In this document: positions 9,226 to 17,961 of the stretch, one piece after another
How the letters are laid out: every line of letters begins with the position of its first letter
Numbering within the stretch: position 1 is the stretch's first letter
From: CAYQQR01 sp964420035
Lineage (GTDB): Bacteria > Bacteroidota > Bacteroidia > Bacteroidales > SM23-62
Direction: 5' to 3'
DNA length: 64,000 nt
NCBI GenBank assembly: GCA_964420035.1
Contig: CAYQQR010000003.1
Coordinates: 52,907-116,906 of the forward strand
Notes under the pieces: model-generated
Database searches by the model: none
Told to the model about the DNA's origin: nothing
What the model saw: the letters and a program-made list of their open reading frames with translations, nothing else
Translations under genes and position numbers: made by a program

Positions 9226-11673
9226 ATGGGTTTAAGGATTCTTTTACTACTTACTCTGTTATTGATATTGCCGGTCCGGGGACTCCATGCACAGGATTGG
9301 AAAATATCCCTCCTGGAAAGGGACAAGTCGATCGAGGCCGTAAAAGCGAAAAAAACTCCTCATATTGATGGGAAACTGGATGATCCGTGCTGGAGAAATG
9401 TACCGGTAGCAACCGATTTTCTTCAGGTGAATCCTTATAATGGCAGACCCGCGAGCCAGAGAACGGAAGTAAAGTTCCTGTACGATGACAATGCAGTTTA
9501 TATCGGTGCTATGCTTTATGATCCTGCTCCGGATAGCATTATGACCGTTTTGGACAAAAGGGACCAGTTTTCCATATCCGATTACTTTGGCGTGCTTATT
9601 GATCCATTCAATGACAGCCAGCTGGCGTATGCCTTTTATGTTACTGCGGCCGGAGTGCAGGTAGATTATAAATCCATTGATGGTCAACGTAATGACCGGG
9701 ATTGGGATGCCGTATGGGACAGTGAAATCAACATCCTATGGAACGGCTGGACGGTAGAAATGAAGATCCCGTACTCCGCCCTCCGTTTTCCCAAAAAGGA
9801 TATTCATGAATGGGGTATCAACATATTCAGAAATGTCAGGAGAACCAGGGAATCCACATCCTGGAATTATGTCGACCAGGAAGTAAGCGGGGTAAATCAG
9901 CAGGCCGGAACCATGAAGGGGGTGAAAAACGTGGCACCTCCTTTGCGGCTGGCATTTCTTCCTTATGCTGCAGCATACGTAGAAAAATATTCCGATCATG
10001 AAGGATACGGAAGCTCCTTGAAAGGTGGAATGGATATGAAATACGGCATCAACGAGAGCTATACCCTGGATATGATGCTGATCCCGGATTTCGGTCAGGT
10101 GCAGTCGGATGATGAGGTCCTGAACCTGAGTCCCTTTGAAACCTATTACGGCGAAAAGCGGGAATTTTTCATGGAGGGCACCGAATTGTTCAACAGGGCC
10201 AATATTTTTTATTCGCGCAGGATAGGGGACCGTCCTAAGTACCATTCGGATGTGGATGACAAGCTTCGTGAAAATGAAGTCATTGTTGAAAATCCTGCAG
10301 AGTCCCAGCTCATCAACGCGACCAAAGTTACCGGTAAGACGCCCGCGGGTTGGAGTACAGGCCTGTTGAACGCCATGGCCATGAATACATTTGCCACCAT
10401 AAAAGATACCCTTAGCGGGGAAGAAAGAAAGGTACTGACCCAACCTTTCACGAACTACAATTTGACCGTCGTTGAGAAAACACTCCGCAACAATTCTTTT
10501 GTCAGCCTGATCAATTCCAATGTGCACACCCCCCATGATAATTATACAGCCAATGTAGTGGGTGCACAGTTCAAGCTTGCCAATAAGGACAATTCCTACG
10601 CTTTTTCCGGTCGGGGAGCCATCAGCAAACGTTTTAGTGAAGAAAATGAACCCGGCGGTGGTTATTATGATCTTGAGTATGGAAAGATAAAAGGGAACTT
10701 CCTCTGGGAATTGTCAACCCGGCTGGAAACGGATCAATACGACCCCAATGATCTTGGCTTCATGCGGGCGAACAATGAAATTTCCTATGCACTCAGGATG
10801 AATTATAATATCTATGATCCTTTCTGGAAGGTACTGGGATGGTACAATTATTTCAGAATAGCTCTGGATCAACGTTTTCGTCCCCTTGACTATCAATCTT
10901 TTACACTAAGTGCTGTTAGTTCGACAACTTTCAGAAATTACACCTATGCCCGTTTTAACCTAACATTCAGACCACAATATTACGATTATTATGAACCAAG
11001 AGTTGATGGCAGAAAGTTTAAAGAAGCAGGTTTCATTTCATTGAGTACCAGAACCTCTACGGATTACAGGAAAAAGTTCGCCATCGATTTGGGTGCGGGC
11101 TATTTTGTCCGGTCGGAATATAATAACAACGGCTTTAATTACAGAATAGAACCCCGTTACAGGATAAGCGATAAAATGATCATTGTTTTTGAATACCGCA
11201 AGAACAAATCCTACAATAATTTGGGCTATGTAGGGAATAATGAAGTTGAGGATTCTATTTATTTCGGCCGCCGGGATTTGAACACCATTGAAAATACCCT
11301 GGTATCCAACTACACTTTCAATAACAAAACTTCCCTGAGTTTTCGATTGCGTCATTACTGGTCCCGGGTCGAGTATAAAGATTATTATTTACTCGGGCAG
11401 GATGGAAGTCTGCAGCCCGGGGCCGGGTATTCAGAAGATAACTTGAATTTCAATGCCTTTAATATTGATATGGTTTACTCATGGCGTTTTGCTCCCGGAA
11501 GCGAACTTTCCATAGTCTGGAAAAATGCAATTGAAGCGGAGCAGAACATTATCGTACCCGATTATCCCGGCAACCTGGAAAGCACCTTTAGTGCCCCTCA
11601 GCTGAACAGCATTTCTATTAAAGTTCTCTACTATCTTGATTATCTTTATCTGAAAAAGAAGATTAGTTCCTGA
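9226..11673 (+). CDS. DUF5916 outer-membrane protein with CBM9-like N-terminal domain
   Basis: This large exported protein (~815 residues) starts MGLRILLLLTLLLILPVRGLHAQ, a clear signal peptide, so the ATG at 9226 is preferred to the one at 9187. Residues ~30-220 resemble a carbohydrate-binding family 9-like fold (KKTPHIDGKLDDPCWRN, WTVEMKIPYSALRF). The rest is a DUF5916 region with alternating aromatic/polar strands ending in aromatic residues, consistent with an outer-membrane beta-barrel. Such proteins are abundant in Bacteroidetes; their substrate is unknown, and the CBM9-like part suggests glycan or hydrolase-related surface roles. It is followed after 13 bases by the DUF4293 gene. Confidence 0.8.
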   Translation: MGLRILLLLTLLLILPVRGLHAQDWKISLLERDKSIEAVKAKKTPHIDGKLDDPCWRNVPVATDFLQVNPYNGRPASQRTEVKFLYDDNAVYIGAMLYDPAPDSIMTVLDKRDQFSISDYFGVLIDPFNDSQLAYAFYVTAAGVQVDYKSIDGQRNDRDWDAVWDSEINILWNGWTVEMKIPYSALRFPKKDIHEWGINIFRNVRRTRESTSWNYVDQEVSGVNQQAGTMKGVKNVAPPLRLAFLPYAAAYVEKYSDHEGYGSSLKGGMDMKYGINESYTLDMMLIPDFGQVQSDDEVLNLSPFETYYGEKREFFMEGTELFNRANIFYSRRIGDRPKYHSDVDDKLRENEVIVENPAESQLINATKVTGKTPAGWSTGLLNAMAMNTFATIKDTLSGEERKVLTQPFTNYNLTVVEKTLRNNSFVSLINSNVHTPHDNYTANVVGAQFKLANKDNSYAFSGRGAISKRFSEENEPGGGYYDLEYGKIKGNFLWELSTRLETDQYDPNDLGFMRANNEISYALRMNYNIYDPFWKVLGWYNYFRIALDQRFRPLDYQSFTLSAVSSTTFRNYTYARFNLTFRPQYYDYYEPRVDGRKFKEAGFISLSTRTSTDYRKKFAIDLGAGYFVRSEYNNNGFNYRIEPRYRISDKMIIVFEYRKNKSYNNLGYVGNNEVEDSIYFGRRDLNTIENTLVSNYTFNNKTSLSFRLRHYWSRVEYKDYYLLGQDGSLQPGAGYSEDNLNFNAFNIDMVYSWRFAPGSELSIVWKNAIEAEQNIIVPDYPGNLESTFSAPQLNSISIKVLYYLDYLYLKKKISS

Positions 11674-11686
11674 TAACAACCCTGCC

Positions 11687-12151
11687 ATGATCCAGAGAAT
11701 TCAGACCGTTTTCATTCTTTTATCGATGTTGATAACGGGAATGTACTTCACCAATCCCCTGGCCAGGATACTTGGACCCGACAACGCGGTTTATTTCTAC
11801 AGCTTTCGTGGTTTTCATGCAGCGGGAGAAAAAGCCGAAATCACAAGTGAGGCTTTACCCTTGATTATCTTGCTGGCTGTGATCCTGCTCCTGAGCCTGG
11901 TAACCATATTCCTGTTTCGCAGACGGGTACTGCAGGCTCGCTTTTGTATGTATAATATTTTACTGAAGCTGGGATTACTCGGAATGGTGGCATTTCAGTT
12001 GTTACATTTCCGCAAGCAGGAGGAAGCGGTTTCACTGGCCGTAACCTGGATCGCTTTGATGCCTCTTGCAGCTGCATTCTTTGATTACCTGGCCTATCGA
12101 AATATCCGGAAAGACGAACTCCTGGTCCGGTCAATTGACAGAATCAGGTAG
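11687..12151 (+). CDS. DUF4293 family membrane protein
   Basis: The 154-residue protein starts MIQRIQTVFILLSMLITGM, as DUF4293 proteins do, and has four hydrophobic segments (about residues 5-25, 55-78, 90-105 and 115-135), so it is an inner-membrane protein. The family is restricted to Bacteroidetes and has no known function. It is probably co-transcribed with the DUF5916 gene, which ends 13 bases upstream. It ends with a basic/acidic cytoplasmic tail and converges on pyrI. Confidence 0.75.
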   Translation: MIQRIQTVFILLSMLITGMYFTNPLARILGPDNAVYFYSFRGFHAAGEKAEITSEALPLIILLAVILLLSLVTIFLFRRRVLQARFCMYNILLKLGLLGMVAFQLLHFRKQEEAVSLAVTWIALMPLAAAFFDYLAYRNIRKDELLVRSIDRIR

Positions 12152-12204
12152 GTTCCCGGGCATAGAGGGCGATAAAAACAACCTTGCATATTCCGGAGAG
12201 TTTC

Positions 12205-12663
12205 TCACAGGATTTCCATATTCCTCTGGTTGGTGATCTTCTCGCAATAATGACATTTCAGGGCAGCAGGCTTTTTGTTTACCACACTAAACTTTTGCTT
12301 CACGTTTTGATTGTTGGTGATGCACTGGGGATTGACGCACCGGACAATTCCGGTGATCTCATCCGGCAATTCCACGAGTTTCTTCTCCACCACATTGTAG
12401 TCCCTGATTATATTTAGCTTGGCTTCCGGCGCGACCAGTGCGATCTTATTGATCTCCTGGTCCTTGAAGAAAATGTCAGATACCTTAATAATGGCTTTGG
12501 TACCCAGCTTTTTACTTTCAAGGTTGGATCCGAAGGTGGTTTGATTCTTTATCTCGTCCAACCCCAGTATATTAATAACCTTGAATAGGTTCTCTGCAGG
12601 AATATGGTCTATAACGGTCCCGTTTTTTAGTGCACTGACAACCAGGTGAGTCCTGTCTTTCAT
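12205..12663 (-). CDS. pyrI: Aspartate carbamoyltransferase regulatory subunit PyrI
   Basis: The 152-residue protein is the regulatory chain of class B aspartate transcarbamoylase, which binds nucleotide effectors and bridges catalytic trimers. The start (TVIDHIPAENLFKVINIL) matches the allosteric domain, and the C-terminal zinc domain has four cysteines as CVNPQC and CHYC. The length matches the E. coli chain (~153). It lies 7 bases downstream of pyrB in the pyrBI order. Feedback control of pyrimidine synthesis by nucleotides is therefore expected. Confidence 0.95.
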   Translation of the reverse strand: MKDRTHLVVSALKNGTVIDHIPAENLFKVINILGLDEIKNQTTFGSNLESKKLGTKAIIKVSDIFFKDQEINKIALVAPEAKLNIIRDYNVVEKKLVELPDEITGIVRCVNPQCITNNQNVKQKFSVVNKKPAALKCHYCEKITNQRNMEIL

Positions 12664-12670
12664 GATTACC

Positions 12671-13579
12671 TTATTTTAGTCCCAATATTGTAGTAATTAT
12701 TGCCTGGCGGGTATATACCCCGTTCCTTGCCTGTGTAAAGTAATATGCTTTCAGATTTTCATCTACGTCTTCGCTGATCTCATTGACCCTGGGCAGGGGA
12801 TGCAGGATCTTCATATTATCCCGGGTATTCTCCAGCATGTGTTCTTTAAGTACATATGCATTCTTAACTTTTTCATAGTCGATGGGGTCCGAGAACCTTT
12901 CCTTCTGAACTCTTGTCATGTAGACAATGTCGGCCTGGTCGATGATATCCGTGAAATCAGCGTATTCATAATAACTCAGACCCAATTCATCCAGGTGAAG
13001 TTTATATTCATCCGGCATGCTGAGTTCTTCCGGAGCGATAAAATAATAGGTAGTCTTGAATTGGGACATGGCCATCATTAATGAATGTACGGTTCTTCCG
13101 TATTTTAGATCACCCATCATGAAAATGTTCAGATCGTCCAGTTTGCCCTGGGTCTTCTGAATGGAATACAGGTCCAGTAAAGTTTGTGTAGGATGTTGAT
13201 TGGCCCCGTCGCCGGCATTCACAATTGGGATATCCACAACTTCGCTGGCAAAACGGGCAGAACCCTCCAGGGGATGACGCATTACAATAAGGTCGCAATA
13301 ATTACTGACTGTTTTGACCGTATCCCTGAGTGATTCCCCTTTCCGCGTGCTGGTAGAGCCGCTGTCAGAGAAACCGATTATTCTTCCTCCCAACCGGTTT
13401 ACTGCCGATTCAAAACTCAAACGCGTCCGTGTAGACGGCTCAAAAAACAATGTGGCAACAACATAAGCCTTCAGAATATCCTGAATGGGATTCTTTTCAA
13501 ACTCTGCAGCCAGTTCAAGGATTCTCAGGTATTCATCCTTGTTATAATCGTTAATGGACACCAGACTTTTACCCTTCAT
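12671..13579 (-). CDS. pyrB: Aspartate carbamoyltransferase catalytic subunit PyrB
   Basis: PyrB catalyses the first committed step of pyrimidine synthesis, carbamoyl phosphate plus aspartate to N-carbamoylaspartate. The carbamoyl phosphate loop FEPSTRTRLSFESA is at about residues 50-63, the GDGANQHPTQTLLD segment near 130-143, and HPLPRVNEI near 265. At 302 residues it is of normal length. It heads the pyrBI operon. No leader attenuator of the enterobacterial type is seen in the 70 bases upstream, which are only AT-rich. Confidence 0.95.
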   Translation of the reverse strand: MKGKSLVSINDYNKDEYLRILELAAEFEKNPIQDILKAYVVATLFFEPSTRTRLSFESAVNRLGGRIIGFSDSGSTSTRKGESLRDTVKTVSNYCDLIVMRHPLEGSARFASEVVDIPIVNAGDGANQHPTQTLLDLYSIQKTQGKLDDLNIFMMGDLKYGRTVHSLMMAMSQFKTTYYFIAPEELSMPDEYKLHLDELGLSYYEYADFTDIIDQADIVYMTRVQKERFSDPIDYEKVKNAYVLKEHMLENTRDNMKILHPLPRVNEISEDVDENLKAYYFTQARNGVYTRQAIITTILGLK

Positions 13580-13648
13580 GTATTAAGTTTTAAGTAAATA
13601 TATATATCCCGCCTGTTTGATTGAATATTTGTTAATAATATTTGATAA

Positions 13649-14263
13649 TTAATTCACCTTGTAACGCACTTTGTCCATTCTTTTGAGATGCTCCCGGATT
13701 GTATCGACCAGGTCCAGTCTTACCCACAAGACCATATGACATTCATCCGTAAAATCTTGCTGATGGATTTCAATGCCGGGTTGATCGACCAGGCGCATGA
13801 TCCCGTTCATTTTTTCGTAAGCAAAACAGATGTCTATCGAGCGGGTAAGAAATTTCTTAACAGGCTTGCATCTTTCCAGGGCATCTGCTGCAGCGGTCTT
13901 GTATGCCCGGGCCAGTCCGCTTGCTCCCAGAAGGGTCCCCCCGAAATATCGGACCACGACAACCAGCACCATTGTAAAACCGTACTTGTCAATCTGGCCG
14001 AGGATGGGTTTGCCTGCAGTGTTTGCCGGCTCACCGTCATCATTGGTCCTGAATGCTGAACCATCCGCTCCCAGACGATAGGCAAAACAGTGATGCCGTG
14101 CATCATGGTATTGCTGTCTTATATCTTCCAACAGAGAGCTGATTTCCTCTTCTGAAACAACCGGAAATGCAAAAGAAAAAAATTTACTTCCTTTTTCTTT
14201 ACACGATCCCCGGGCAGGTTCTGCTATGGTTTTATATTCAACATGCATCAGTTTCTTGTCCAT
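13649..14263 (-). CDS. IMPACT/YigZ family protein
   Basis: The 204-residue protein has the UPF0029/IMPACT N-terminal domain: KEKGSKFFSFAFPV near residue 22, HHCFAYRLG near 57, DDGEPANTAGKPIL near 75 and VVVRYFGGTLLGASGL near 98. The family is linked to translation control in eukaryotes (Gcn2 inhibition); the bacterial role is unclear. A C-terminal DUF1949-like region follows. Its start overlaps the 3' end of the DMT transporter gene by 16 bases, so the two form an operon. A second ATG at codon 6 is an alternative start. Confidence 0.85.
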   Translation of the reverse strand: MDKKLMHVEYKTIAEPARGSCKEKGSKFFSFAFPVVSEEEISSLLEDIRQQYHDARHHCFAYRLGADGSAFRTNDDGEPANTAGKPILGQIDKYGFTMVLVVVVRYFGGTLLGASGLARAYKTAAADALERCKPVKKFLTRSIDICFAYEKMNGIMRLVDQPGIEIHQQDFTDECHMVLWVRLDLVDTIREHLKRMDKVRYKVN

Positions 14264-15135
14264 GAGAGCAAAATGATGGCCAGGAGCGAAATGCTGATCC
14301 CGATCCAGTTATGGAGCTTCAATTGTTCCCGGAATAATCTTGCACCCAACAATACCGACAAACTTACAATACCTAGATTATTTATGCCAAATACTACTGA
14401 GCCGTCAAACATCCGGATACCATTCTGTTCATAGTTCAGGGATTTTACAAGAAAGTAGATAGAACCAAAATTCGCCATGCCCAGCAGCAAACCATGGTAG
14501 ATAACCTTGAAGTGGAGTAGGGGGCTAAGGTCCTTTCTGCTTGTAAAAGCGATAAGCATGCCCGTCAGAAAGGCAATGCTGAAGAGGATGATGGAAAAGA
14601 CAACCAGGTTTTCATCGACGACAAAATGGTACTGGCTCAGGCGTATCAGGGAATCTACAACACCCATTCCAATGAAGAGGATCAAGGGCATCCAAAACCG
14701 GTTGGAGACCTCTTCCAGTGCCCGCTTTCGGTATACGGTCAGCAATACACCGGTAAGTGCCGCCAGTATACCAGCTGATTTTAACAAGCTTAGCTTATCT
14801 TCTGCATCATAAATAATGGAAAATATAATGGGTAGGACCACCGACAATTTTGATGCGACTGTGGTTACCGATAAGCCGGCCTCCCTTGTCGACAGGCTTA
14901 CAACAAAAAACATGAGAATGAACAACACCCCGATGAGGATGCTCAGGCCGAGCCAGATACCTGATGGGATGAGTCTGCTTATCGTATCGATTGGTTGCAG
15001 AATGATGCCCAATGTGGTGGCAATGAAGTAATTGACCAGGATCAGGTGAAAAGAAGGAACCCTGTTCCGGTCGGCGAGTTTGAATACAAAAAAAATTCCT
15101 GTGGCGGAAATAACGGAAAGGATTAACCAGAACAT
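14248..15135 (-). CDS. EamA/DMT-superfamily transporter
   Basis: The 295-residue protein is hydrophobic throughout, with about ten membrane helices in two similar halves, the layout of the drug/metabolite transporter (EamA) superfamily. It starts MFWLILSVISATGIFFVFKL and ends LLAIILLSWTRN. It should be an inner-membrane carrier or exporter; the substrate is unknown. It lies 38 bases downstream of the dnaA stop on the same strand, and its last codons overlap the YigZ-like gene. Confidence 0.8.
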   Translation of the reverse strand: MFWLILSVISATGIFFVFKLADRNRVPSFHLILVNYFIATTLGIILQPIDTISRLIPSGIWLGLSILIGVLFILMFFVVSLSTREAGLSVTTVASKLSVVLPIIFSIIYDAEDKLSLLKSAGILAALTGVLLTVYRKRALEEVSNRFWMPLILFIGMGVVDSLIRLSQYHFVVDENLVVFSIILFSIAFLTGMLIAFTSRKDLSPLLHFKVIYHGLLLGMANFGSIYFLVKSLNYEQNGIRMFDGSVVFGINNLGIVSLSVLLGARLFREQLKLHNWIGISISLLAIILLSWTRN

Positions 15136-15173
15136 TCGGGGCGCTTTTCCATCTTCAGATCAAAGTGTTTTCC

Positions 15174-16595
15174 TTACATTTTCAATTTCTTTTCAATCTC
15201 TTCTACTTGCATCTTGAAACGCTTGTCGGTATCAATTAAATTGTTCACGGTCTTGCACGCGTGCAAAACTGTTGCATGGTCCTTACCGCCAATCTGAGCA
15301 CCAATGGTTGCCAGGGAAGATTTGGTCAAACTTTTCGAGAAATACATGGCTACCTGTCGTGCCTGCACAATTTCCCTTTTCCTGGTTTTGGACTGAAGCT
15401 GCTCCACGGGAATGTTGAAGTAGTTGCAAACCATCTTCTGGATGTAGTCAATGGAGAGTTCCCTTTTGGTGTTCTTGATCAGTTTGTCGATCATTTCCTT
15501 GGTTAACTCCAGGGTAATCTCTTTCTTGTTAAGGGTAGATTGTGCCAGTAAGGAAATCAATGCACCTTCCAGCTCTCGAATATTATCGGTGATGTGGGTT
15601 GCTATATACTCTATGACTTCCTGTGAAATATCAATTCCGTCTTTATATATCTTTTTCTCAAGAATGGCCATTCGGGTCTCAAAATCCGGTATCTGCAGAT
15701 CGGCCGACAACCCCCATTTGAATCTGCTCAGCAGCCGCTGTTCCAATCCCTGCAATTCCACCGGAGGCTTATCGGATGTCAGCACCAGCTGTTTCCCGGA
15801 CTGATGCAAGTGATTGAAGATATGGAAAAAGGTATCCTGTGTTTTTTCCTTTCCGGCAAATTCATGAACGTCGTCGATGACCAGAAGGTCGATCATCTGG
15901 TAAAAATGGAGGAAATCATTTTTATTGTTGTTCCGTATGGAATCCACGAACTGGGTCTGGAATTTATTGGCATTAACGTATAGTACCGTCTTTTCATGGG
16001 ATTTATTCTTAACCTCAATACCAATGGCCTGGGCCAGGTGGGTTTTTCCCAAACCTGACTCTCCATAGATCAAGAGGGGATTAAATGCTGTACCCCCCGG
16101 GTTATTGGCCACCGCGAAACCGGCTGAGCGGGCCAGACGGTTGCATTCCCCTTCAACAAAATTCTCAAAGGAATATTCGGGATTCAACATGGGATCAATA
16201 TTCAATTTCTTGATCCCCGGAATAATGAAAGGATTCTTTATGGTCTGGGTTTCACTGTACAATGGATAGGATACCGGTTTGTTACGCACTTCCTCATGGC
16301 TCCTTCCCGGGAACTTGACCGTATATGGTCTCGACTGGCTGAAACCGTTATTTTCCATCACAACACTGTATTCCAGCTTGGCATCTGTTCCAAGTTCTTT
16401 TCTAATAACCTTCTTCAGCAAATCAATGTATTGTTCTTCAAGGTACTCGTAGAAAAAAGGACTGGGCACCTGTATCGTAAGGATCTTGTTTTCCAGTTTC
16501 AAAGGTTGAATGGGCTCAAACCAGGTTCTGAAACTTATTGAAGGAACGTTATCCTTAATGACTTTCAGGCAATTATTCCAGACCTCTTTATGCAT
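15174..16595 (-). CDS. dnaA: Chromosomal replication initiator DnaA
   Basis: DnaA binds DnaA boxes at oriC as an ATP-dependent oligomer and melts the origin. All domains are visible in the 473-residue protein: domain I (MHKEVWNNCLKVIKDNV), the AAA+ Walker A GESGLGKTH near residue 180, Walker B DLLVIDDVHE near 238, and the C-terminal DNA-binding signature GGKDHATVLHACKT near 435. The start is the only sensible ATG. It is the first gene of a leftward cluster with the DMT and IMPACT genes. The 403-base AT-rich gap upstream is described separately. Confidence 0.97.
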   Translation of the reverse strand: MHKEVWNNCLKVIKDNVPSISFRTWFEPIQPLKLENKILTIQVPSPFFYEYLEEQYIDLLKKVIRKELGTDAKLEYSVVMENNGFSQSRPYTVKFPGRSHEEVRNKPVSYPLYSETQTIKNPFIIPGIKKLNIDPMLNPEYSFENFVEGECNRLARSAGFAVANNPGGTAFNPLLIYGESGLGKTHLAQAIGIEVKNKSHEKTVLYVNANKFQTQFVDSIRNNNKNDFLHFYQMIDLLVIDDVHEFAGKEKTQDTFFHIFNHLHQSGKQLVLTSDKPPVELQGLEQRLLSRFKWGLSADLQIPDFETRMAILEKKIYKDGIDISQEVIEYIATHITDNIRELEGALISLLAQSTLNKKEITLELTKEMIDKLIKNTKRELSIDYIQKMVCNYFNIPVEQLQSKTRKREIVQARQVAMYFSKSLTKSSLATIGAQIGGKDHATVLHACKTVNNLIDTDKRFKMQVEEIEKKLKM

Positions 16596-16998
16596 ACTTT
16601 TAAGTATATAGGGGTTAACTTGCAGATTATGTTGTCTATAGTGTTGGCTGCGCTTTCCAGCAGATAAATCTCAATTTTGTGAAAAAAAAACTAAAAAAAA
16701 AGGGGTTGAATACTTGACATTCTTGAATTAATTCTATGGTTTTTATTATCAACCGTTTAACATTTGAAAAAAAATAAAAAAAAATACATTCCGTTGACTG
16801 TTAACTATTTAAGTAATTTTAATCTTAATTAATTGTTAACTAATTATTTAGCCATTGTTTCATAAGCTCAAAAAATAAACTTCACGAACCTCCCTTATTT
16901 TTCGTCAATGAAAATTTGCCGTTTGTCAAAATCAAGAACCGCACCGGACAAAAATCAGTACTCATCCGGGGGAGAAAAAACCGACATCGGTTGTTTAC
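16596..16998. other. AT-rich gap upstream of dnaA
   Basis: This is the only long non-coding stretch with homopolymer runs (A9 to A10 near 16682-16700 and 16766-16782). It contains two copies of TGTTAACTA (near 16798 and 16837) and several TTAATT motifs. I see no exact consensus DnaA box (TTATNCACA) on either strand and no open reading frame of note. It should hold the dnaA promoter and could be part of an origin, but nothing visible proves that. Confidence 0.4.
16972..16992 (-). terminator. Possible intrinsic terminator after the MCE gene
   Basis: Read leftward, the palindrome AACCGA-TG-TCGGTT (16979-16992) is followed by a run of six T, 7 bases past the MCE-family stop codon. The usable stem is only 4-6 bp, so termination may be weak. 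Confidence 0.4.
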
Positions 16999-17931
16999 TT
17001 AATTCTTCCGGCCGAAAATACTGAAATGGACGTATTTTTTTGGATTTTCCTGCAAATCTTTGATTAAGTGATCCAAATCCCGGGTAAGGACCTCCAGGTT
17101 TGTATACAGACTGTCGTTCGCAGCAAGCATCCCGAGGGTGCCTCTCCCCCGGTTAATTCGGTCGATCAGTATATGTGTAGATGCCAGAGTTTGATTGGCA
17201 TTATTAATGGTTGACTTCAATTCTGATTTAGCGATAGAATCGCTTATATTATTGAAGTTCTCTATGGCTGCACCCAGCTGGTCCTTATGCTTGCTGATCT
17301 TGTCCGTTATCTCTTCGAGGTTGGCGATCATTTGGTTCAGATCACTGTTTTCCCGGAGCATAAGAGAAAGATTTTCAGAAGAATATTGAAGGTCATTGAT
17401 GGCTTTCCGCAGGTTATCCCTGGATGCCGGGTCCAGGACGTAATTGACCGCTTCAACCAGGGAATCGATTTTTACGAAAACCGATTCTGCTTTTTCAGTT
17501 ACCGGTGAAAATTGTTCCTGAATACGATCGATCATGCCAACTTCCACCTCAGATATCAGGGTATCACCGGGTTCGTGCATCTTTTTTGATCCGGAACGCT
17601 CAATACGGATGGACGGGGTACCCAGCAGATCAGCATAGAGTATGGCTTTTGAGTTTTCCGGTATATTGTATTCCTTCTCTATAGCCAATTTGATTTCAAG
17701 GCGGTCAGGAGATTCCGGATCAAAACGGATTGCGGATACGTTCCCGATCTGGTATCCTCTCATAAAGATTTTTGCATTGACCTCCATGCCGGCTATTTCA
17801 TAGTAAAAGGCTTTGTATTGATTCACCGAAATCAGGATGTTCCTGCCTTTGAGGTAATTCAAACCCCATAAGGTAAAAAGTATGGCAATCGTAACGATGA
17901 TGCCTATTTTGACTTCTGTAGAAAATTTCAT
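16999..17931 (-). CDS. MCE-domain (MlaD-like) lipid transport protein
   Basis: The 310-residue protein has one N-terminal membrane anchor (VKIGIIVTIAILFTLWGLNYL) and then an MCE domain of ~90 residues (MRGYQIGNVSAIRFDPESPDRLEIKL split over residues 57-85). MCE proteins form hexameric rings in the periplasm that carry lipids between the membranes, usually with an MlaE/F-type ABC transporter, which is not encoded here. The C-terminal half is long alpha-helix, possibly the helical needle seen in other MCE proteins. It is 30 bases downstream of the amidase gene in one leftward operon. Confidence 0.85.
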   Translation of the reverse strand: MKFSTEVKIGIIVTIAILFTLWGLNYLKGRNILISVNQYKAFYYEIAGMEVNAKIFMRGYQIGNVSAIRFDPESPDRLEIKLAIEKEYNIPENSKAILYADLLGTPSIRIERSGSKKMHEPGDTLISEVEVGMIDRIQEQFSPVTEKAESVFVKIDSLVEAVNYVLDPASRDNLRKAINDLQYSSENLSLMLRENSDLNQMIANLEEITDKISKHKDQLGAAIENFNNISDSIAKSELKSTINNANQTLASTHILIDRINRGRGTLGMLAANDSLYTNLEVLTRDLDHLIKDLQENPKKYVHFSIFGRKN

Positions 17932-17961
17932 GAAAATATAAGATCACAAAGAGGTCCCAAA

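Noticed and set aside
9736..10536. 266-residue open frame on the minus strand inside the DUF5916 gene
   Set aside because: It lies wholly antisense to a well-supported coding gene, has no recognisable domain and no ribosome site; codon pattern of the plus strand explains it.
9226..11673. TonB-dependent receptor
   Set aside because: No TonB box or plug domain; the CBM9-like N-terminus followed by a barrel fits DUF5916.
16596..16998. Firm call of oriC
   Set aside because: No exact DnaA box on either strand and no skew information in a window of this size.
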